The notes: generated by a model from the sequence alone, not told the origin. 64,000 nt of DNA from Elusimicrobiota bacterium (GCA_003452935.1 DMMY01000012.1:55745-119744), one strand, 5' to 3'; shown: positions 1 through 8,906, counted from the stretch's first letter. A program made the numbers and translations.

Positions 1-183
1 CGTTGAAAAGACGTTCAGGGGAACCTTGAGCGTGGATTCGACATCCGCGGCGGCGGCGGCGATGGGCTGATACTGGATATCGCCGACGATGATGATTCCC
101 GTCGCCGCGCATCGGGCGCTGAGGACGCCTGCCAGCGACGCGGCGGAAAACAGGAAAAACGAGGCGATTGTCTTGGGCAGCAT
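1..183 (-). CDS. Secreted protein, N-terminal fragment (runs off window)
   Basis: Only the first 61 codons are inside the window. They read as a signal peptide (MLPKTIASFFLFSAASLAG, then ARCAA before the likely cleavage) followed by a mature start IIIVGDIQYQPI and an alanine-rich helix. The start lies 7 nt after the TonB-dependent receptor stop codon, so the two are almost certainly co-transcribed. A strand-helix-strand beginning right after the signal sequence would fit a periplasmic binding-protein-like fold, and such a protein next to a TonB receptor would make functional sense. That is inference; too little is present to name a family. Confidence 0.6.
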   Translation of the reverse strand, partial: MLPKTIASFFLFSAASLAGVLSARCAATGIIIVGDIQYQPIAAAAADVESTLKVPLNVFST

Positions 184-190
184 GGCGATC

Positions 191-2164
191 CTAGAGCCGG
201 AGCCTGAGGCCCGCCTCCACCCACCTATGCGGGTTTGGAAACACATTGGAAGTATAATAGTCGCCGCTGAATATGTTGTGGACGGTCATGACGATGTCCG
301 CGCTCCATTTTTTCCGGGCAAGAAATCTCTTCCTGAGATTGAGGTCCCAGATGAAGGTGTTGTGCCTCGCGTTTTGTGAGGCTGGAGCGCTCCACCAGAC
401 ATAGTATCCCGTGAGCAGCGTCAGCCAGGATCGCTGGTCGTCATATTTTAGGCCTACGCTGTAAGAATAGGTCAGCGGAAATTCCGTCGTCTGGGGGGGC
501 GCGGCCACGCGCGCATAGGCGTGGCCGGCCGTCAAGGAGAAGCGGTAGACGGGAGCGGTCTTGGCCTCGAGTTCGTAGCCTCTGCGGATGACGCGGCGTT
601 CGTTGCGGAATATCGTCGCGAACCGGACGCTCGAATCCGCGATGATCGCGTTGCTCGTTTCATGGCGGAAGAGCGCGGCCTTCACGTTCGCGTAATCCGT
701 TACGTCGGACTCGACGCCCGCCTGATACGACCAGCCGTATTCCGGATTTAGGCTCGGATTTGGGACGACGAAAAAGCCGCCGCTTGATGACAGGCCCAGG
801 GGGGGGGCCGTGAAGCCTCGGGCGGCGCTGGCTCGGGCGATGACGCGTTCGCCCAGCATGTGGCTGACGCTGAGGCTGGGGCTTACGAAGCCGCCGCTGA
901 TGGTGCTGCGATCGTAGCGGATGCCCGGCGTCGCGGCGAGATTGCCGAGGCTGAGCGTGTCGTTGGCGAAAAGCGCCCATTTCCCTTGCCGCACGTTGAC
1001 GCGGGATCCGGGCGGTTTATTGAACGGCGGGCCGGTAAACGGGGGCCCGAATAACAAGGTGGTGTCCATGGTATTGTCGCTGATGTCCAAGCCCGCCACC
1101 GCGGTCTGCATGTCCCCGGCGTGAATAAGCTGCAACGAGCCGGCTAAGGTCTGCTCGCTGATGATGATTCTTTCCAGGAATTGGTCATTTAGATCGCTGA
1201 CCGGCTGGTCAAATCTCATTGTGCGGGCGTGGCCCCCGGCCAGGAGGGTCAGCTCGGGAGTGAGCCGGTAATCAAGCGCGCCGGTGATAAAGAAATCAGC
1301 GAGATCGACGGTCGCTTTGGCCCCTAGATTCGGGTTGCTTCCGTTATTGGAAAAGGGGTTGCTATAACCTATGGAAAAGCGCAGGTCCATATCCCCGGAC
1401 GGAGCCGCTTTTAATTTCGCGTAGAATTTGTACGCGGCGAAAGCCCGATTGTCCTTGAGTCCGTCCGATTGCTGCCTTCCGGCGAAGAGATAATAGCCGA
1501 GCGGACCGGTCTTGCCGTTGAACTGCGCGCCATAATCCTGCGAGTTGGCCTCTCCGTATGAGCCGCTCGCCGTGACTTTCGGCGCGGCCGCATCGTCCGC
1601 GTTCTTGGTGATGATATTGATCACTCCCCCTAAAGCAGAGCCCCAGGCCGATGAGGCCGGTTCCTTGAGGATCTCGATGCGGTCTATGACGTTGACCGGG
1701 ATGACCGAGGTTTCCGCGGCGCCCTCGCTGAGCGAATTTAGGGCGACGCCGTCGATGAGCACCGTGACATGCCTGGGCTCCGAGCCCTGGATGCGGAGCA
1801 GGGAGGGGCTGACGAAATCCTGACCCTGGAAAACGACGAAGAGGCCCGTGACCCGGTTCAATACCTCGGCCAAGGAATGGGCGTTCATGTCCTCTATATC
1901 CTTGGCCGTCACCACGGAGATGTTTTCCGCGGTCTGGGAAATCGGCTTCGCGGCGCGCGTCGGGGTCTGCACTTGGATATCCTTTTCCTCCCAGAAAAGA
2001 AGCAGTTCTTCCTTCGTCGTCGGCCGGAGCGCGGAGGTTGGCCGCGAATCGGGGTCGGTCGCCGGCGTCGCGGCGCTCCACTCCGGGCGGACTAATCCCG
2101 TGAACAGCAATTCGGCGGCCAATATGAGGCAAAACTTCGGACGCGTGCGATAATAAATTAGCAT
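191..2164 (-). CDS. TonB-dependent outer-membrane receptor
   Basis: A 657-residue outer-membrane active-transport receptor of the vitamin B12/siderophore type. An N-terminal hydrophobic segment (about residues 10-25) serves as signal peptide. The plug domain (about 78-190) shows the typical order: VVTAKDIEDM, LAEVLNRVTGLFV, LRIQGSEPRHVTVLIDGV, IDRIEILKEPASSAWGSALGGVINIITK. The remaining roughly 460 residues alternate polar and aromatic positions as in a 22-strand barrel. DIQVQTPTR near residue 60 could be the TonB box. The protein ends in leucine rather than the usual terminal Phe/Trp. Substrate cannot be read from sequence: no corrinoid riboswitch or Fur box was seen in the 100-nt leader. 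It lies downstream of an Omp85-like gene and 7 nt upstream of a secreted protein on the same strand. Confidence 0.93.
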   Translation of the reverse strand: MLIYYRTRPKFCLILAAELLFTGLVRPEWSAATPATDPDSRPTSALRPTTKEELLLFWEEKDIQVQTPTRAAKPISQTAENISVVTAKDIEDMNAHSLAEVLNRVTGLFVVFQGQDFVSPSLLRIQGSEPRHVTVLIDGVALNSLSEGAAETSVIPVNVIDRIEILKEPASSAWGSALGGVINIITKNADDAAAPKVTASGSYGEANSQDYGAQFNGKTGPLGYYLFAGRQQSDGLKDNRAFAAYKFYAKLKAAPSGDMDLRFSIGYSNPFSNNGSNPNLGAKATVDLADFFITGALDYRLTPELTLLAGGHARTMRFDQPVSDLNDQFLERIIISEQTLAGSLQLIHAGDMQTAVAGLDISDNTMDTTLLFGPPFTGPPFNKPPGSRVNVRQGKWALFANDTLSLGNLAATPGIRYDRSTISGGFVSPSLSVSHMLGERVIARASAARGFTAPPLGLSSSGGFFVVPNPSLNPEYGWSYQAGVESDVTDYANVKAALFRHETSNAIIADSSVRFATIFRNERRVIRRGYELEAKTAPVYRFSLTAGHAYARVAAPPQTTEFPLTYSYSVGLKYDDQRSWLTLLTGYYVWWSAPASQNARHNTFIWDLNLRKRFLARKKWSADIVMTVHNIFSGDYYTSNVFPNPHRWVEAGLRLRL

Positions 2165-2266
2165 GGCCCGCTTCCAGGAGGGACATTGACCTATGAAGGG
2201 ATTCTAGGCGGCGAAGGTCAAAGCAGGCTCAAACTGCGTCAGGGTTCGAGTCGTGGACGCTGTCTT

Positions 2267-3562
2267 TTAAAACGAGTAATTGATGTCCATGAACACGGCG
2301 AGGCCTTCCTGGCCCACGCCGAAATCCACCGAGCCTACCACCTGGGGCCGGGCCACGGCGCGGGTGGCGACGCCCACGACCGGGCGGGCGTAGCGCTTGG
2401 CCGCGCGGCCCGGCGTGTCGAAGACCGTGCCCAGGCCGACAAAGGGTGCGGTTTCGAATTCCGTCATGACGCCGGCCAGGCGCGATTTCCAAACCGTGAA
2501 TCGCTGCTCCAGGTTCGCCACGGCCATGCCGCGGTCGATATAGCGGCCGTCGCCGTAGGCGCGTAGGGCGTATTTGCCTCCGATGCGGGGCATGAGCACG
2601 AAAGGGGCCTTGCCGAATATCTGCTCGACTTTGAACTGCAGGGCGGAACCGCACCAGTCCTCGCGTCCGGGCCAGGGATAGAAAAAGCGGCCGTCGAGGC
2701 CGTAGCGGTTGAAATCATAGGAACTGGCGAAGCCGCGGACCGAGTATTGCGCGTAGGCTTCCAGGAGGGCTCCGCGGCTCGTGGTGACGGAGTGGTCGCG
2801 GCTGTCATATACCAGATTCACTTTGAGCTCGTTGACCTGCTGATGGCCAGCGGCCACTCCGGGATAGGTGTCCTCGAATCCCTGGAGGCCCTTGAGGGGG
2901 CCGTTGGACACCTTGGAAGCGGTCACCCGGTTCGCGGCCCGGAGGCGCCATTTGCTTGCGCGCAGCAAGGGGAGGCCGGCTGAGAACTGCGTTTGTATGT
3001 AGTCTTCCTTGAAGTTGGTTTCGGCGTCTTTCGAGGTGTCGGGGCCGATGCCGAAGAAGCGCTGCCCCGAGTCCGTATTCCATTGGACGCGCCCGAAAAT
3101 ATCCACGTCCGTGTCCAGGAAGGTCTGGTCGTCGTATTGGGCCAGGATTTCGTGCTCGTACTTGCCCACGGCCGCTCGGGTGACCAAGGTCGCGTCGGAC
3201 GCGGGATAATAATAATAGCGGTAGGTCGGGATCGCGCCGAAGTGCTTGTTGTAAGTCAAGGAGGGCGCGTGGATCTGCTCGATGCGGTCCGTGCCGGGCT
3301 CCCGGATGACCCAGACCGGCATGGCTCCTGCCGTGATGCCGCGGTTGGGGTCGGTGTCCACTACCGGCAGGCGGATCAGCATGCCCTGCTTGATGGGCTT
3401 GAGAAGCAGACGCAGGATCAGGGGGGTCTCGTCTTTGGCGACGACGACCTGTTCGGGGTATTGGCGTTGGGGCGCGAAGTCCTTCGCCTGGTCCCCGTCG
3501 TCCGCGTAGGCTCCGAGGCACGACAGCAACGCCGCGCCGGCGCAGGCAAGCCGCTTAAGCAT
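2267..3562 (-). CDS. Omp85-superfamily (BamA/TamA-like) surface-antigen barrel protein
   Basis: A 431-residue outer-membrane protein. I start it at the ATG at 3562 because this gives a clean signal peptide (MLKRLACAGAALLSCLGAYA); the open frame extends 53 codons upstream without a plausible leader. The C-terminal half has the bacterial surface antigen pattern, with VYDSRDHSVTTSRGALLEAYAQYS, repeated short strands with glycines (FGIGPDTS, MPRIGGKYALRAYGDGRYIDRGMAVANLEQRF) and a terminal MDINYSF ending in phenylalanine, as barrels recognised by BAM do. No POTRA repeats are visible, so it is unlikely to be BamA itself; it is better described as a short Omp85-like or patatin-associated-type barrel with unknown cargo. 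A TATAAA element on the minus strand (3573-3578) sits 10 nt before the start. Confidence 0.8.
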   Translation of the reverse strand: MLKRLACAGAALLSCLGAYADDGDQAKDFAPQRQYPEQVVVAKDETPLILRLLLKPIKQGMLIRLPVVDTDPNRGITAGAMPVWVIREPGTDRIEQIHAPSLTYNKHFGAIPTYRYYYYPASDATLVTRAAVGKYEHEILAQYDDQTFLDTDVDIFGRVQWNTDSGQRFFGIGPDTSKDAETNFKEDYIQTQFSAGLPLLRASKWRLRAANRVTASKVSNGPLKGLQGFEDTYPGVAAGHQQVNELKVNLVYDSRDHSVTTSRGALLEAYAQYSVRGFASSYDFNRYGLDGRFFYPWPGREDWCGSALQFKVEQIFGKAPFVLMPRIGGKYALRAYGDGRYIDRGMAVANLEQRFTVWKSRLAGVMTEFETAPFVGLGTVFDTPGRAAKRYARPVVGVATRAVARPQVVGSVDFGVGQEGLAVFMDINYSF

Positions 3563-3631
3563 GGATGATGAGTTTATAAAGAATATGACCGAGGCGGCAA
3601 ATAGGTATACTTTTTCGGGCTTTCGGCGGGG

Positions 3632-5389
3632 ATGAGAATGTCCAAGAACCATGGGAGAAGGCGGCCGGAAGACGGGGCCACGGGGTCCGGCCGCGAGGCG
3701 TCCGCGCAGGCGCCGGACCATGGGTCTGCGGGCTTCCGGGTCCTATTGTCCGCCGGCCTCCTTCTGGCCGTTATGGTGGGGACGGCTTTTCGGCCCGTCC
3801 TGGATAATGGCTTCGTCAATTTCGACGACGACAAATACATCACGGAGAATGTCCGCGTCCAGGGCCCATTTTCCCATGAAAATGTGCGGTGGGCTTTTAG
3901 CACGACGCACGCCGGCAACTGGCATCCCCTGACGTGGCTCTCCCACATGGCGGATGTCCGGCTCTACGCGATGCGTCCGGCCGGCCACCATTTGACCAAT
4001 CTCTTGCTGCACACGGCCAATACCCTGCTGGTCTTTTGGCTTTTGCACGCGCTGACGGGCCTGGTCTGGCGCAGTTTCTTCGTGGCCGCGCTTTTCGGCG
4101 TGCATCCCTTGCACGTCGAATCCGTCGCCTGGGCGGCGGAAAGGAAGGACGTGCTCAGCGCCCTGTTCTGGATGCTTTCCATGCTGGCCTACGTCCGTTA
4201 CTGCAAGGCTTCCCGGCCAGGCCGGTATTGGCTGGCGGTCCTGTGGTTTGCCTGCGGGCTCATGGCCAAACCCATGGTCGTGACATTGCCTTTTGTCTTG
4301 TTGCTCCTGGATTACTGGCCGCTGAGGCGATGGGGCTTCGCTGATGCGGGAGCAGGGTCTTCACTGGGCCGATGCGTCGCGGAGAAAGCTCCATTCTGTT
4401 TGTTGGCCGCGGCTGCCTGTTTCGCGACCTATTTCGCGCAACATCAGACGGGCGCCGTGGCTCAAAGCGAACAGTTGGCGCTGGACTCGCGCATCTGCAA
4501 TGCCGTCGTTGCTTATGCGGGCTATCTCCTCAAGACCATATGGCCCGCGAACCTCTCTGTTTTTTATCCGCATCCCGCGGGCGCTTTGAGCCCCGCGCAT
4601 GTGGGAGGAGCCTTGGCGTTTCTGGCCGCGATATCCGTTTATGCCGCGCGCCGGATCAAGAGCAGGCCTTATGTCGCGGTGGGTTGGCTCTGGTATTTGG
4701 GCACCCTGGTCCCGGTCATCGGTTTGGTGCAGGTGGGATTGCAGGGCATGGCCGACCGGTATACATATATTCCCCTCATCGGGATTTTTCTGGTCCTGGT
4801 CTGGCGGGCGTTCGACGCGGTGGCGCATGGCGCGTTTCCGGTTTCCGGAGCCCGCCAGCCCCTGATCGCGTTGGCCGGCGCGTTTCTCCTGACGCTGATG
4901 ATCCTGACCCATCGTCAAGCCGGGCATTGGAGGAACAGCATCGCGCTTTTTACCAATGCGCTCGCATGCACTCGGAATAATTACATCGCGCATACCAATT
5001 TGGGAGCGGCGTTGGCCAACCAGGGCGACAGCGAACAGGCGCAACAGCATTATCGCGAGGCGCTGCGCATCAAGCCGGATTATGCTTTTGCCAGATTTAA
5101 TTATGGTTTCGTTCTATTTAAGAAGGGAAGAGCCGACGAGGCCTTGGCTCAGTTCAGCGCAGGCCTTAAAATCGCGCCTAACGACGCCAACGCCCATCTG
5201 TGCATGGGCCTGCTGCTCAATGGGAAAGGCAGGTTCGAGGAAGCTCTTGGGCATTTCGATGCGGTTCTGCGGGCCAATCCGGCTCACGCCCTGGCCCTTC
5301 AGGGAGAGGCTTTCTCTTTAAGCCGTTTGGGCAGGCCAAGGGAAGCGTCCTCGGTGTCGCAGCGGCCGCGGGCGTTGAAAGGCTCTTAG
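3632..5389 (+). CDS. TMTC-like polytopic membrane protein with C-terminal TPR repeats
   Basis: A 585-residue inner-membrane protein of the bacterial TMTC-like/GT-C class, whose eukaryotic relatives are O-mannosyltransferases. Diagnostic stretches: FVNFDDDKYITEN (acidic motif in the first loop), GNWHPLTWLSHMADV, GHHLTNLLLHTANTLLVF and HPLHVESVAWAAERKDVLSALF. About ten hydrophobic segments span residues 45-430, then three or four TPR units follow (about 450-570; YIAHTNLGAALANQGDSEQA, YAFARFNYGFVLFKKGRADEA, NAHLCMGLLLNGKGRFEEA). Role in glycosylating exported proteins or glycans is inferred. The start could equally be the ATG at 3638. A TATACT element lies at 3606-3611. It is divergent from the Omp85 gene and overlaps the end of queG, on the other strand, by 4 nt. 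Confidence 0.85.
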   Translation: MRMSKNHGRRRPEDGATGSGREASAQAPDHGSAGFRVLLSAGLLLAVMVGTAFRPVLDNGFVNFDDDKYITENVRVQGPFSHENVRWAFSTTHAGNWHPLTWLSHMADVRLYAMRPAGHHLTNLLLHTANTLLVFWLLHALTGLVWRSFFVAALFGVHPLHVESVAWAAERKDVLSALFWMLSMLAYVRYCKASRPGRYWLAVLWFACGLMAKPMVVTLPFVLLLLDYWPLRRWGFADAGAGSSLGRCVAEKAPFCLLAAAACFATYFAQHQTGAVAQSEQLALDSRICNAVVAYAGYLLKTIWPANLSVFYPHPAGALSPAHVGGALAFLAAISVYAARRIKSRPYVAVGWLWYLGTLVPVIGLVQVGLQGMADRYTYIPLIGIFLVLVWRAFDAVAHGAFPVSGARQPLIALAGAFLLTLMILTHRQAGHWRNSIALFTNALACTRNNYIAHTNLGAALANQGDSEQAQQHYREALRIKPDYAFARFNYGFVLFKKGRADEALAQFSAGLKIAPNDANAHLCMGLLLNGKGRFEEALGHFDAVLRANPAHALALQGEAFSLSRLGRPREASSVSQRPRALKGS

Positions 5390-6393
5390 ACCGGCAGGCG
5401 GTCCAGGCTCCAGCGGGCCTGCTCGCTAAGAACCGGGTCCGGGTCTGCGCGGAAGCTCTCGAGGATTTTTCGAAATTCGGCATGTTCCGAGTTGCCCATG
5501 GCGAGGAGAACGTTGCGCAGCAGGCCCGCGCGCTTGAGCCGCGACAGGGGAGTTCGGCCGAAACGTTCGGCAAACCCCTTATCATCCAGACCGGCCAGAT
5601 CGCGGAGCAACGGCTCTTGGCCATCAAGGGGCTGCAGGACCCCTGGAGGATGAGCTTTCCGGTTCCAGGGGCAAGCTTCCTGGCAGAGGTCGCAGCCCGC
5701 CACCCAGCGGCCTATGCCGGCGCGCCGCTCTTGCGGCAGGGGGCCGCGAAGCTCGAGAGTCAGATACGCGCTGCACAGCCGAGCGTCGAGAACCCGGTCT
5801 TGCACCAAGGCGCGGGAAGGACAGGCCTCCAGGCAGAGCCTGCATGCGCCGCAGCGCTCCTGGACCGGATGGTCGGCCGCCAGTTCCAAGTCGAGGGATA
5901 TCCCGGCGATGAGGAAAAATGAGCCCAGCTCCTCGTTGACGAGCAAGCAGTTTCGTCCGATCCAGCCCAGGCCCGCGTGATAGGCGTAAAGGCGTTCCAT
6001 GACCGGGCTTGAGTCCGCGAACACGCGGCCATCGGCGCCGGGGCAACGCTCGCGCAGCCAAGCCAGGACCGACTCCAGACGACCCTTGAGAGCTCTATGA
6101 TAGTCCTCATGGGCGGCATAGCGGGCGATGAGTCCCGACGTTCGCGCCGCGCTTTGGCTTGGGGAGCCGCCATAGCGGAAAGCGCAGACCAAGACGGACT
6201 TGGATTGCGGATGCCAGAGCCGGATGTCCTCTCGGCGGGCAACGTCGCGCAGCATGAAGCCCATGGAGCCATGGCGTCCTTCGCGCAGCCAGTCCTTTAG
6301 GAAGGAAGCTTCGGGCAGCAGACGGGCCGGGGCAATGCCGGCCAGGTCGGCCCCGGCTTGCCGCGCCCGGCGTTTAATTTCTTCTTCCAGCAA
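5386..6393 (-). CDS. queG: Epoxyqueuosine reductase QueG
   Basis: Last step of queuosine synthesis: cobalamin-dependent reduction of epoxyqueuosine to queuosine in tRNA. The 335 residues match the family in length and order. The N-terminal cobalamin-binding region carries FADSSPVMERLYAYHAGLGWIGRN (catalytic Asp region), followed by two 4Fe-4S cluster motifs, CGACRLCLEACP (about 195-206) and CDLCQEACPWN (about 245-256), and a HEAT-like C-terminal tail (LAGLDDKGFAERFGRTPLSRLKRAGLLRN). It starts 3 nt after greA stops, so it is the second gene of a greA-queG operon. Its stop overlaps the converging TPR gene's stop by 4 nt. Confidence 0.96.
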   Translation of the reverse strand: MLEEEIKRRARQAGADLAGIAPARLLPEASFLKDWLREGRHGSMGFMLRDVARREDIRLWHPQSKSVLVCAFRYGGSPSQSAARTSGLIARYAAHEDYHRALKGRLESVLAWLRERCPGADGRVFADSSPVMERLYAYHAGLGWIGRNCLLVNEELGSFFLIAGISLDLELAADHPVQERCGACRLCLEACPSRALVQDRVLDARLCSAYLTLELRGPLPQERRAGIGRWVAGCDLCQEACPWNRKAHPPGVLQPLDGQEPLLRDLAGLDDKGFAERFGRTPLSRLKRAGLLRNVLLAMGNSEHAEFRKILESFRADPDPVLSEQARWSLDRLPV

Positions 6394-6396
6394 AGG

Positions 6397-6867
6397 CTAC
6401 TGCGATGGTCCGGCCTTGAGGATCGTGAAGACCCTCGTGCCCGCGGGAAGCTCGATGGAGACCTTCTCCCCGACTTTTTTGTGGAGCAGTCCTTGCGCCA
6501 GGGGGGAATAGACCGAGATGCGGCCTTCGGCTGGGTCGGATTCATCCGCTCCCACGAGGGTGTAGGTGGTTTCGTCGCCGTCCTCGTCCTGGACCGTGAC
6601 CGCGCAGCCGATGGAGACCGTGTCCTTCGGCGGCTTGAACTCCTCGATAAGCTTGGCGCCTTGCAGCTTGTCCTGGATGATGTTGATGCGGCCCAGCACC
6701 TCGGCCAGCTTGTCCTTGGCGCTGTGATATTCGGCGTTCTCGCTGAGGTCTCCTTTTTCGCGAGCCTCGGCTATGTCATGGGAAAGCTGGACCTTGCGCT
6801 TCTTGAGGTCCTCGATTTCCTGGCGCAGTTTTTCGTATCCGGCGCGGGTTAGAAAGGTTTCGGTCAT
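6397..6867 (-). CDS. greA: Transcription elongation factor GreA
   Basis: Rescues backtracked RNA polymerase by stimulating transcript cleavage. The 156-residue length and two-domain layout are canonical. The N-terminal antiparallel coiled coil contains the loop EKGDLSENAEYHSAKDKL with the acidic tip residues. The C-terminal FKBP-like domain has VSIGCAVTVQDEDGDETTYTLVGADESDP and ISVYSPLAQGLLHKKVGEKVSIELPAG. The start is preceded by GGAG at a workable distance, and a TATAAT box lies about 30 nt upstream. First gene of the greA-queG unit. Confidence 0.97.
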   Translation of the reverse strand: MTETFLTRAGYEKLRQEIEDLKKRKVQLSHDIAEAREKGDLSENAEYHSAKDKLAEVLGRINIIQDKLQGAKLIEEFKPPKDTVSIGCAVTVQDEDGDETTYTLVGADESDPAEGRISVYSPLAQGLLHKKVGEKVSIELPAGTRVFTILKAGPSQ

Positions 6868-6897
6868 GGAATCTCCGGCGTTATGAGCCTTTTAGGC

Positions 6898-6903
6898 ATT
6901 ATA
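6898..6903 (-). promoter_or_regulatory. Minus-strand -10 box (TATAAT) for greA-queG
   Basis: Read on the minus strand, the birA-greA gap contains a perfect TATAAT, placing a transcript start near 6891 and a leader of roughly 25 nt with GGAG before the greA ATG. No good -35 hexamer at 16-18 nt was found. A small GCCT-AAA-AGGC hairpin directly follows. Confidence 0.5.
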
Positions 6904-6920
6904 CGATAATTCGGGGTAAA

Positions 6921-7469
6921 TCAGCGGAAGTTTGAGTAAGCGAGAGCGAACTGCTCCAAAAAACCGCGCAGTATGCCGGCCGGGTTCCAGCTTCTGCCCG
7001 TAAGAGCTTTGAGGCTCATTGCTCCCGGCGTTGTCCTTGCCGCGTTGTTGACGTTGATGCCCACGCCCAGAACGAGCCAGTCCACTCGGCGCGATGGGCC
7101 GCAGGCCTCGGCCAATATGCCGCAAATTTTTCCGCTGAGGCGTCCCATGGACCCGATCACGTCGTTGGGAGGCTTGACCCGGGCGCGGATGCCGGTCCGG
7201 CCCAGGGCCTCGGCCGCGGCGCGGGCCGCGGCGAGGTTGAAGTCCGCCAGCCGCGAGGGGGGAAATCCGGGGCGCAGGATCAGCGAAAAATACAGTCCGC
7301 CCGGGCCGGACGCCCATCGCCGGCGCAGTCTGCCCCGGCCCGCGGTCTGCCGGTCGGCCCACACCAGGGTCCGGTCCTCGGCGCCTTGATCGGCCAGGAA
7401 CCGCGCCACGTTCTGGGTGGAGTCGGTCACGGTCAGATGGAGGACCTGCGCGACGCCCGGAAAATTCAT
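6921..7469 (-). CDS. birA: Biotin--[acetyl-CoA-carboxylase] ligase, short BirA without HTH
   Basis: Attaches biotin to the acetyl-CoA carboxylase carrier protein. At 182 residues it contains only the catalytic domain: DSTQNVARFL, QTAGRGRLRRRWASGPGGLYFSLILRP (biotinyl-AMP loop GRGR), then RVKPPNDVI and GKICGILAEACG. There is no N-terminal winged helix, so no repressor role is expected, and the usual C-terminal SH3-like domain is missing or very short. The normally conserved KWPND motif reads KPPND, a Trp to Pro change beside the catalytic Lys. The start overlaps the nadC stop in an ATGA junction, so translation is coupled. Confidence 0.88.
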   Translation of the reverse strand: MNFPGVAQVLHLTVTDSTQNVARFLADQGAEDRTLVWADRQTAGRGRLRRRWASGPGGLYFSLILRPGFPPSRLADFNLAAARAAAEALGRTGIRARVKPPNDVIGSMGRLSGKICGILAEACGPSRRVDWLVLGVGINVNNAARTTPGAMSLKALTGRSWNPAGILRGFLEQFALAYSNFR

Positions 7470-8293
7470 GCCAGGTCCAATCCGACGTCCAGGGCCGGGG
7501 CGCTGTGCGTGATGCGGCCGATGGAGATGCGGTCCGGCCCCAACCGGGCCAGGGCGCGGACGCTCTTGATGTCCACCCGGCCCGAGACCTCGATTTGCGT
7601 CGCGCGCGAGGACTTGCGGATGAAGGCGATGGCCTGGCGCAGCCTGGGAGGGGGCATGTTATCGAGCATGACCACGTCCGCTCCGAGTTCCAGGGCGCGG
7701 CGGACTTGCGTCATTTCATCGGCTTCCATGATGAGGGACATGCGGGGATGCAGGCGCCGCAACCGGCGCACCGCGGCGGCGAAGGCTTGGGGCCGCAGCC
7801 AGTGGTTGTCCTTGACCATGACCGCGTCGTAGAGACCCATGCGGTGGTTGACCCCGCCGCCGCAGCGCACGGCGTATTTCTCCAGGGCCCGCCAGCCGGG
7901 GATGGTCTTGCGGGTGTCGAGAATGCGGGCCCGGGTCCCGCGGGCCTGGGCCGCGAAGGCCGCGGTCAGGGTGGCGATGCCGGAGAGGCGCTGGAGAAAA
8001 TTGAGCGCGGTGCGCTCCGCGGTCAGAACGCCGCGTCCGCCCGATATCTCCAGGACGGCTTGCCCGGGCCGCACCCGGCCGCCGTCCGCGACGAGGATTC
8101 GCACCCGGCAGCGGGGGTCGCAGGCCTTGAACACGTCGCGCGCGAGCCTCGCGCCGCACACCACGCCGGCCTGTCTGGCTCTGATCCTGCCCCGGAAGCG
8201 GGCGTCCGGAGGCACGAAGAGCTTTGTGGTCACGTCGCCGCGGCCGTTTAAATCCTCGCGCAGGGCCGCGCGAATTAGGGTTTTCTCGTCCAT
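7466..8293 (-). CDS. nadC: Nicotinate-nucleotide diphosphorylase (carboxylating), quinolinate phosphoribosyltransferase
   Basis: Converts quinolinate and PRPP to nicotinate mononucleotide in NAD synthesis. The start at 8293 gives MDEKTLIRAALREDL, the standard N terminus and a 275-residue protein; the open frame extends further upstream without homology. Motifs: EDLNGRGDVTTKLFVP, TERTALNFLQRLSGIAT, TRKTIPGWRALEKYAVRCGGG, NHRMGLYDAVMVKDNH, EADEMTQVRRALELGADVVMLDN, IEVSGRV and ISIGRITHSAPALDVGLDL. It is divergent from the dCMP deaminase and overlaps birA by 4 nt. Confidence 0.96.
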   Translation of the reverse strand: MDEKTLIRAALREDLNGRGDVTTKLFVPPDARFRGRIRARQAGVVCGARLARDVFKACDPRCRVRILVADGGRVRPGQAVLEISGGRGVLTAERTALNFLQRLSGIATLTAAFAAQARGTRARILDTRKTIPGWRALEKYAVRCGGGVNHRMGLYDAVMVKDNHWLRPQAFAAAVRRLRRLHPRMSLIMEADEMTQVRRALELGADVVMLDNMPPPRLRQAIAFIRKSSRATQIEVSGRVDIKSVRALARLGPDRISIGRITHSAPALDVGLDLA

Positions 8294-8369
8294 AGAAGTC
8301 AGTCTATCAAAATATGGTAGCATGCTTCCCCGAAGGCGGCGCTGGAGCACGAAAGGCAGGAGGAGAACC

Positions 8370-8906
8370 ATGACCGCAGCGAAGCAGCCCGGACGCGTTT
8401 CCAAGCCCCAGTATTACCTCAACATCGCCAAGGAAGTGGCCCGGCGCAGCACCTGCCTGCGCCGGCACTACGGCGCGGTCATCGTCAGCAACGACCAGAT
8501 CGTGTCCACCGGCTACGCCGGCGCGCCGCGCAAGACCGCCAATTGCACGGAGATCGGGACCTGCGTGCGCATCAAGCTGGGCGTGCCCAAGGGCGAGCAT
8601 TACGAGTGGTGCCGGGCCGTGCACGCGGAGCAAAACGCCATCATCCACGCCTCGCGGTTCGAGATGATGGGAGCGACCCTCTACCTCGTCGGCGTCTCGC
8701 CGGACACGGGCGCGGTCATCAAGGGCGCCGAGCCCTGCCGCATCTGCAAGCGCATGATCATCAATTCCGGCATAGAGCAGGTCTTCATCGAGACCGCGCC
8801 CGGACGGTACCAGGTCCAGCAAGTGGCCGACTGGACCCGCCATAATCTGGGCGAACTCAAAAAGGTCAAAGGCCGCCTAGTCCCCCTAATGCCCCGCGGC
8901 TACTAG
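8370..8906 (+). CDS. dCMP deaminase family protein (ComEB-like)
   Basis: A zinc-dependent cytidine/deoxycytidylate deaminase supplying dUMP for thymidylate synthesis. The catalytic zinc site is complete: HAEQNAI (about residues 91-97) supplies the His ligand and proton-shuttling Glu, and EPCRICKRMI the two Cys ligands. The N-terminal YYLNIAKEVARRSTCLRRHYGAVIV and the inserted Cys-rich segment (NCTEIGTC, EWCRAVH) are typical of the dCMP branch. The start is fixed by a strong Shine-Dalgarno (AGGAGG, 8 nt upstream); the open frame continues upstream as an artefact. The stop codon TAG abuts a repeat beginning GGGG. Confidence 0.93.
   Translation: MTAAKQPGRVSKPQYYLNIAKEVARRSTCLRRHYGAVIVSNDQIVSTGYAGAPRKTANCTEIGTCVRIKLGVPKGEHYEWCRAVHAEQNAIIHASRFEMMGATLYLVGVSPDTGAVIKGAEPCRICKRMIINSGIEQVFIETAPGRYQVQQVADWTRHNLGELKKVKGRLVPLMPRGY

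Noticed and set aside
2165..2266. Possible cobalamin riboswitch or Fur box before the TonB receptor
   Set aside because: Only 100 nt and no B12-box-like or Fur-like inverted repeat could be seen.
2186..2566. 126-codon plus-strand frame over the TonB receptor leader and the Omp85 3' end
   Set aside because: Mostly antisense to the Omp85 coding region, no ribosome-binding site and no homology-like pattern.
7839..8369. N-terminal extension of the dCMP deaminase frame
   Set aside because: Arg/Ala-rich antisense of nadC; a strong Shine-Dalgarno fixes the start at 8370.
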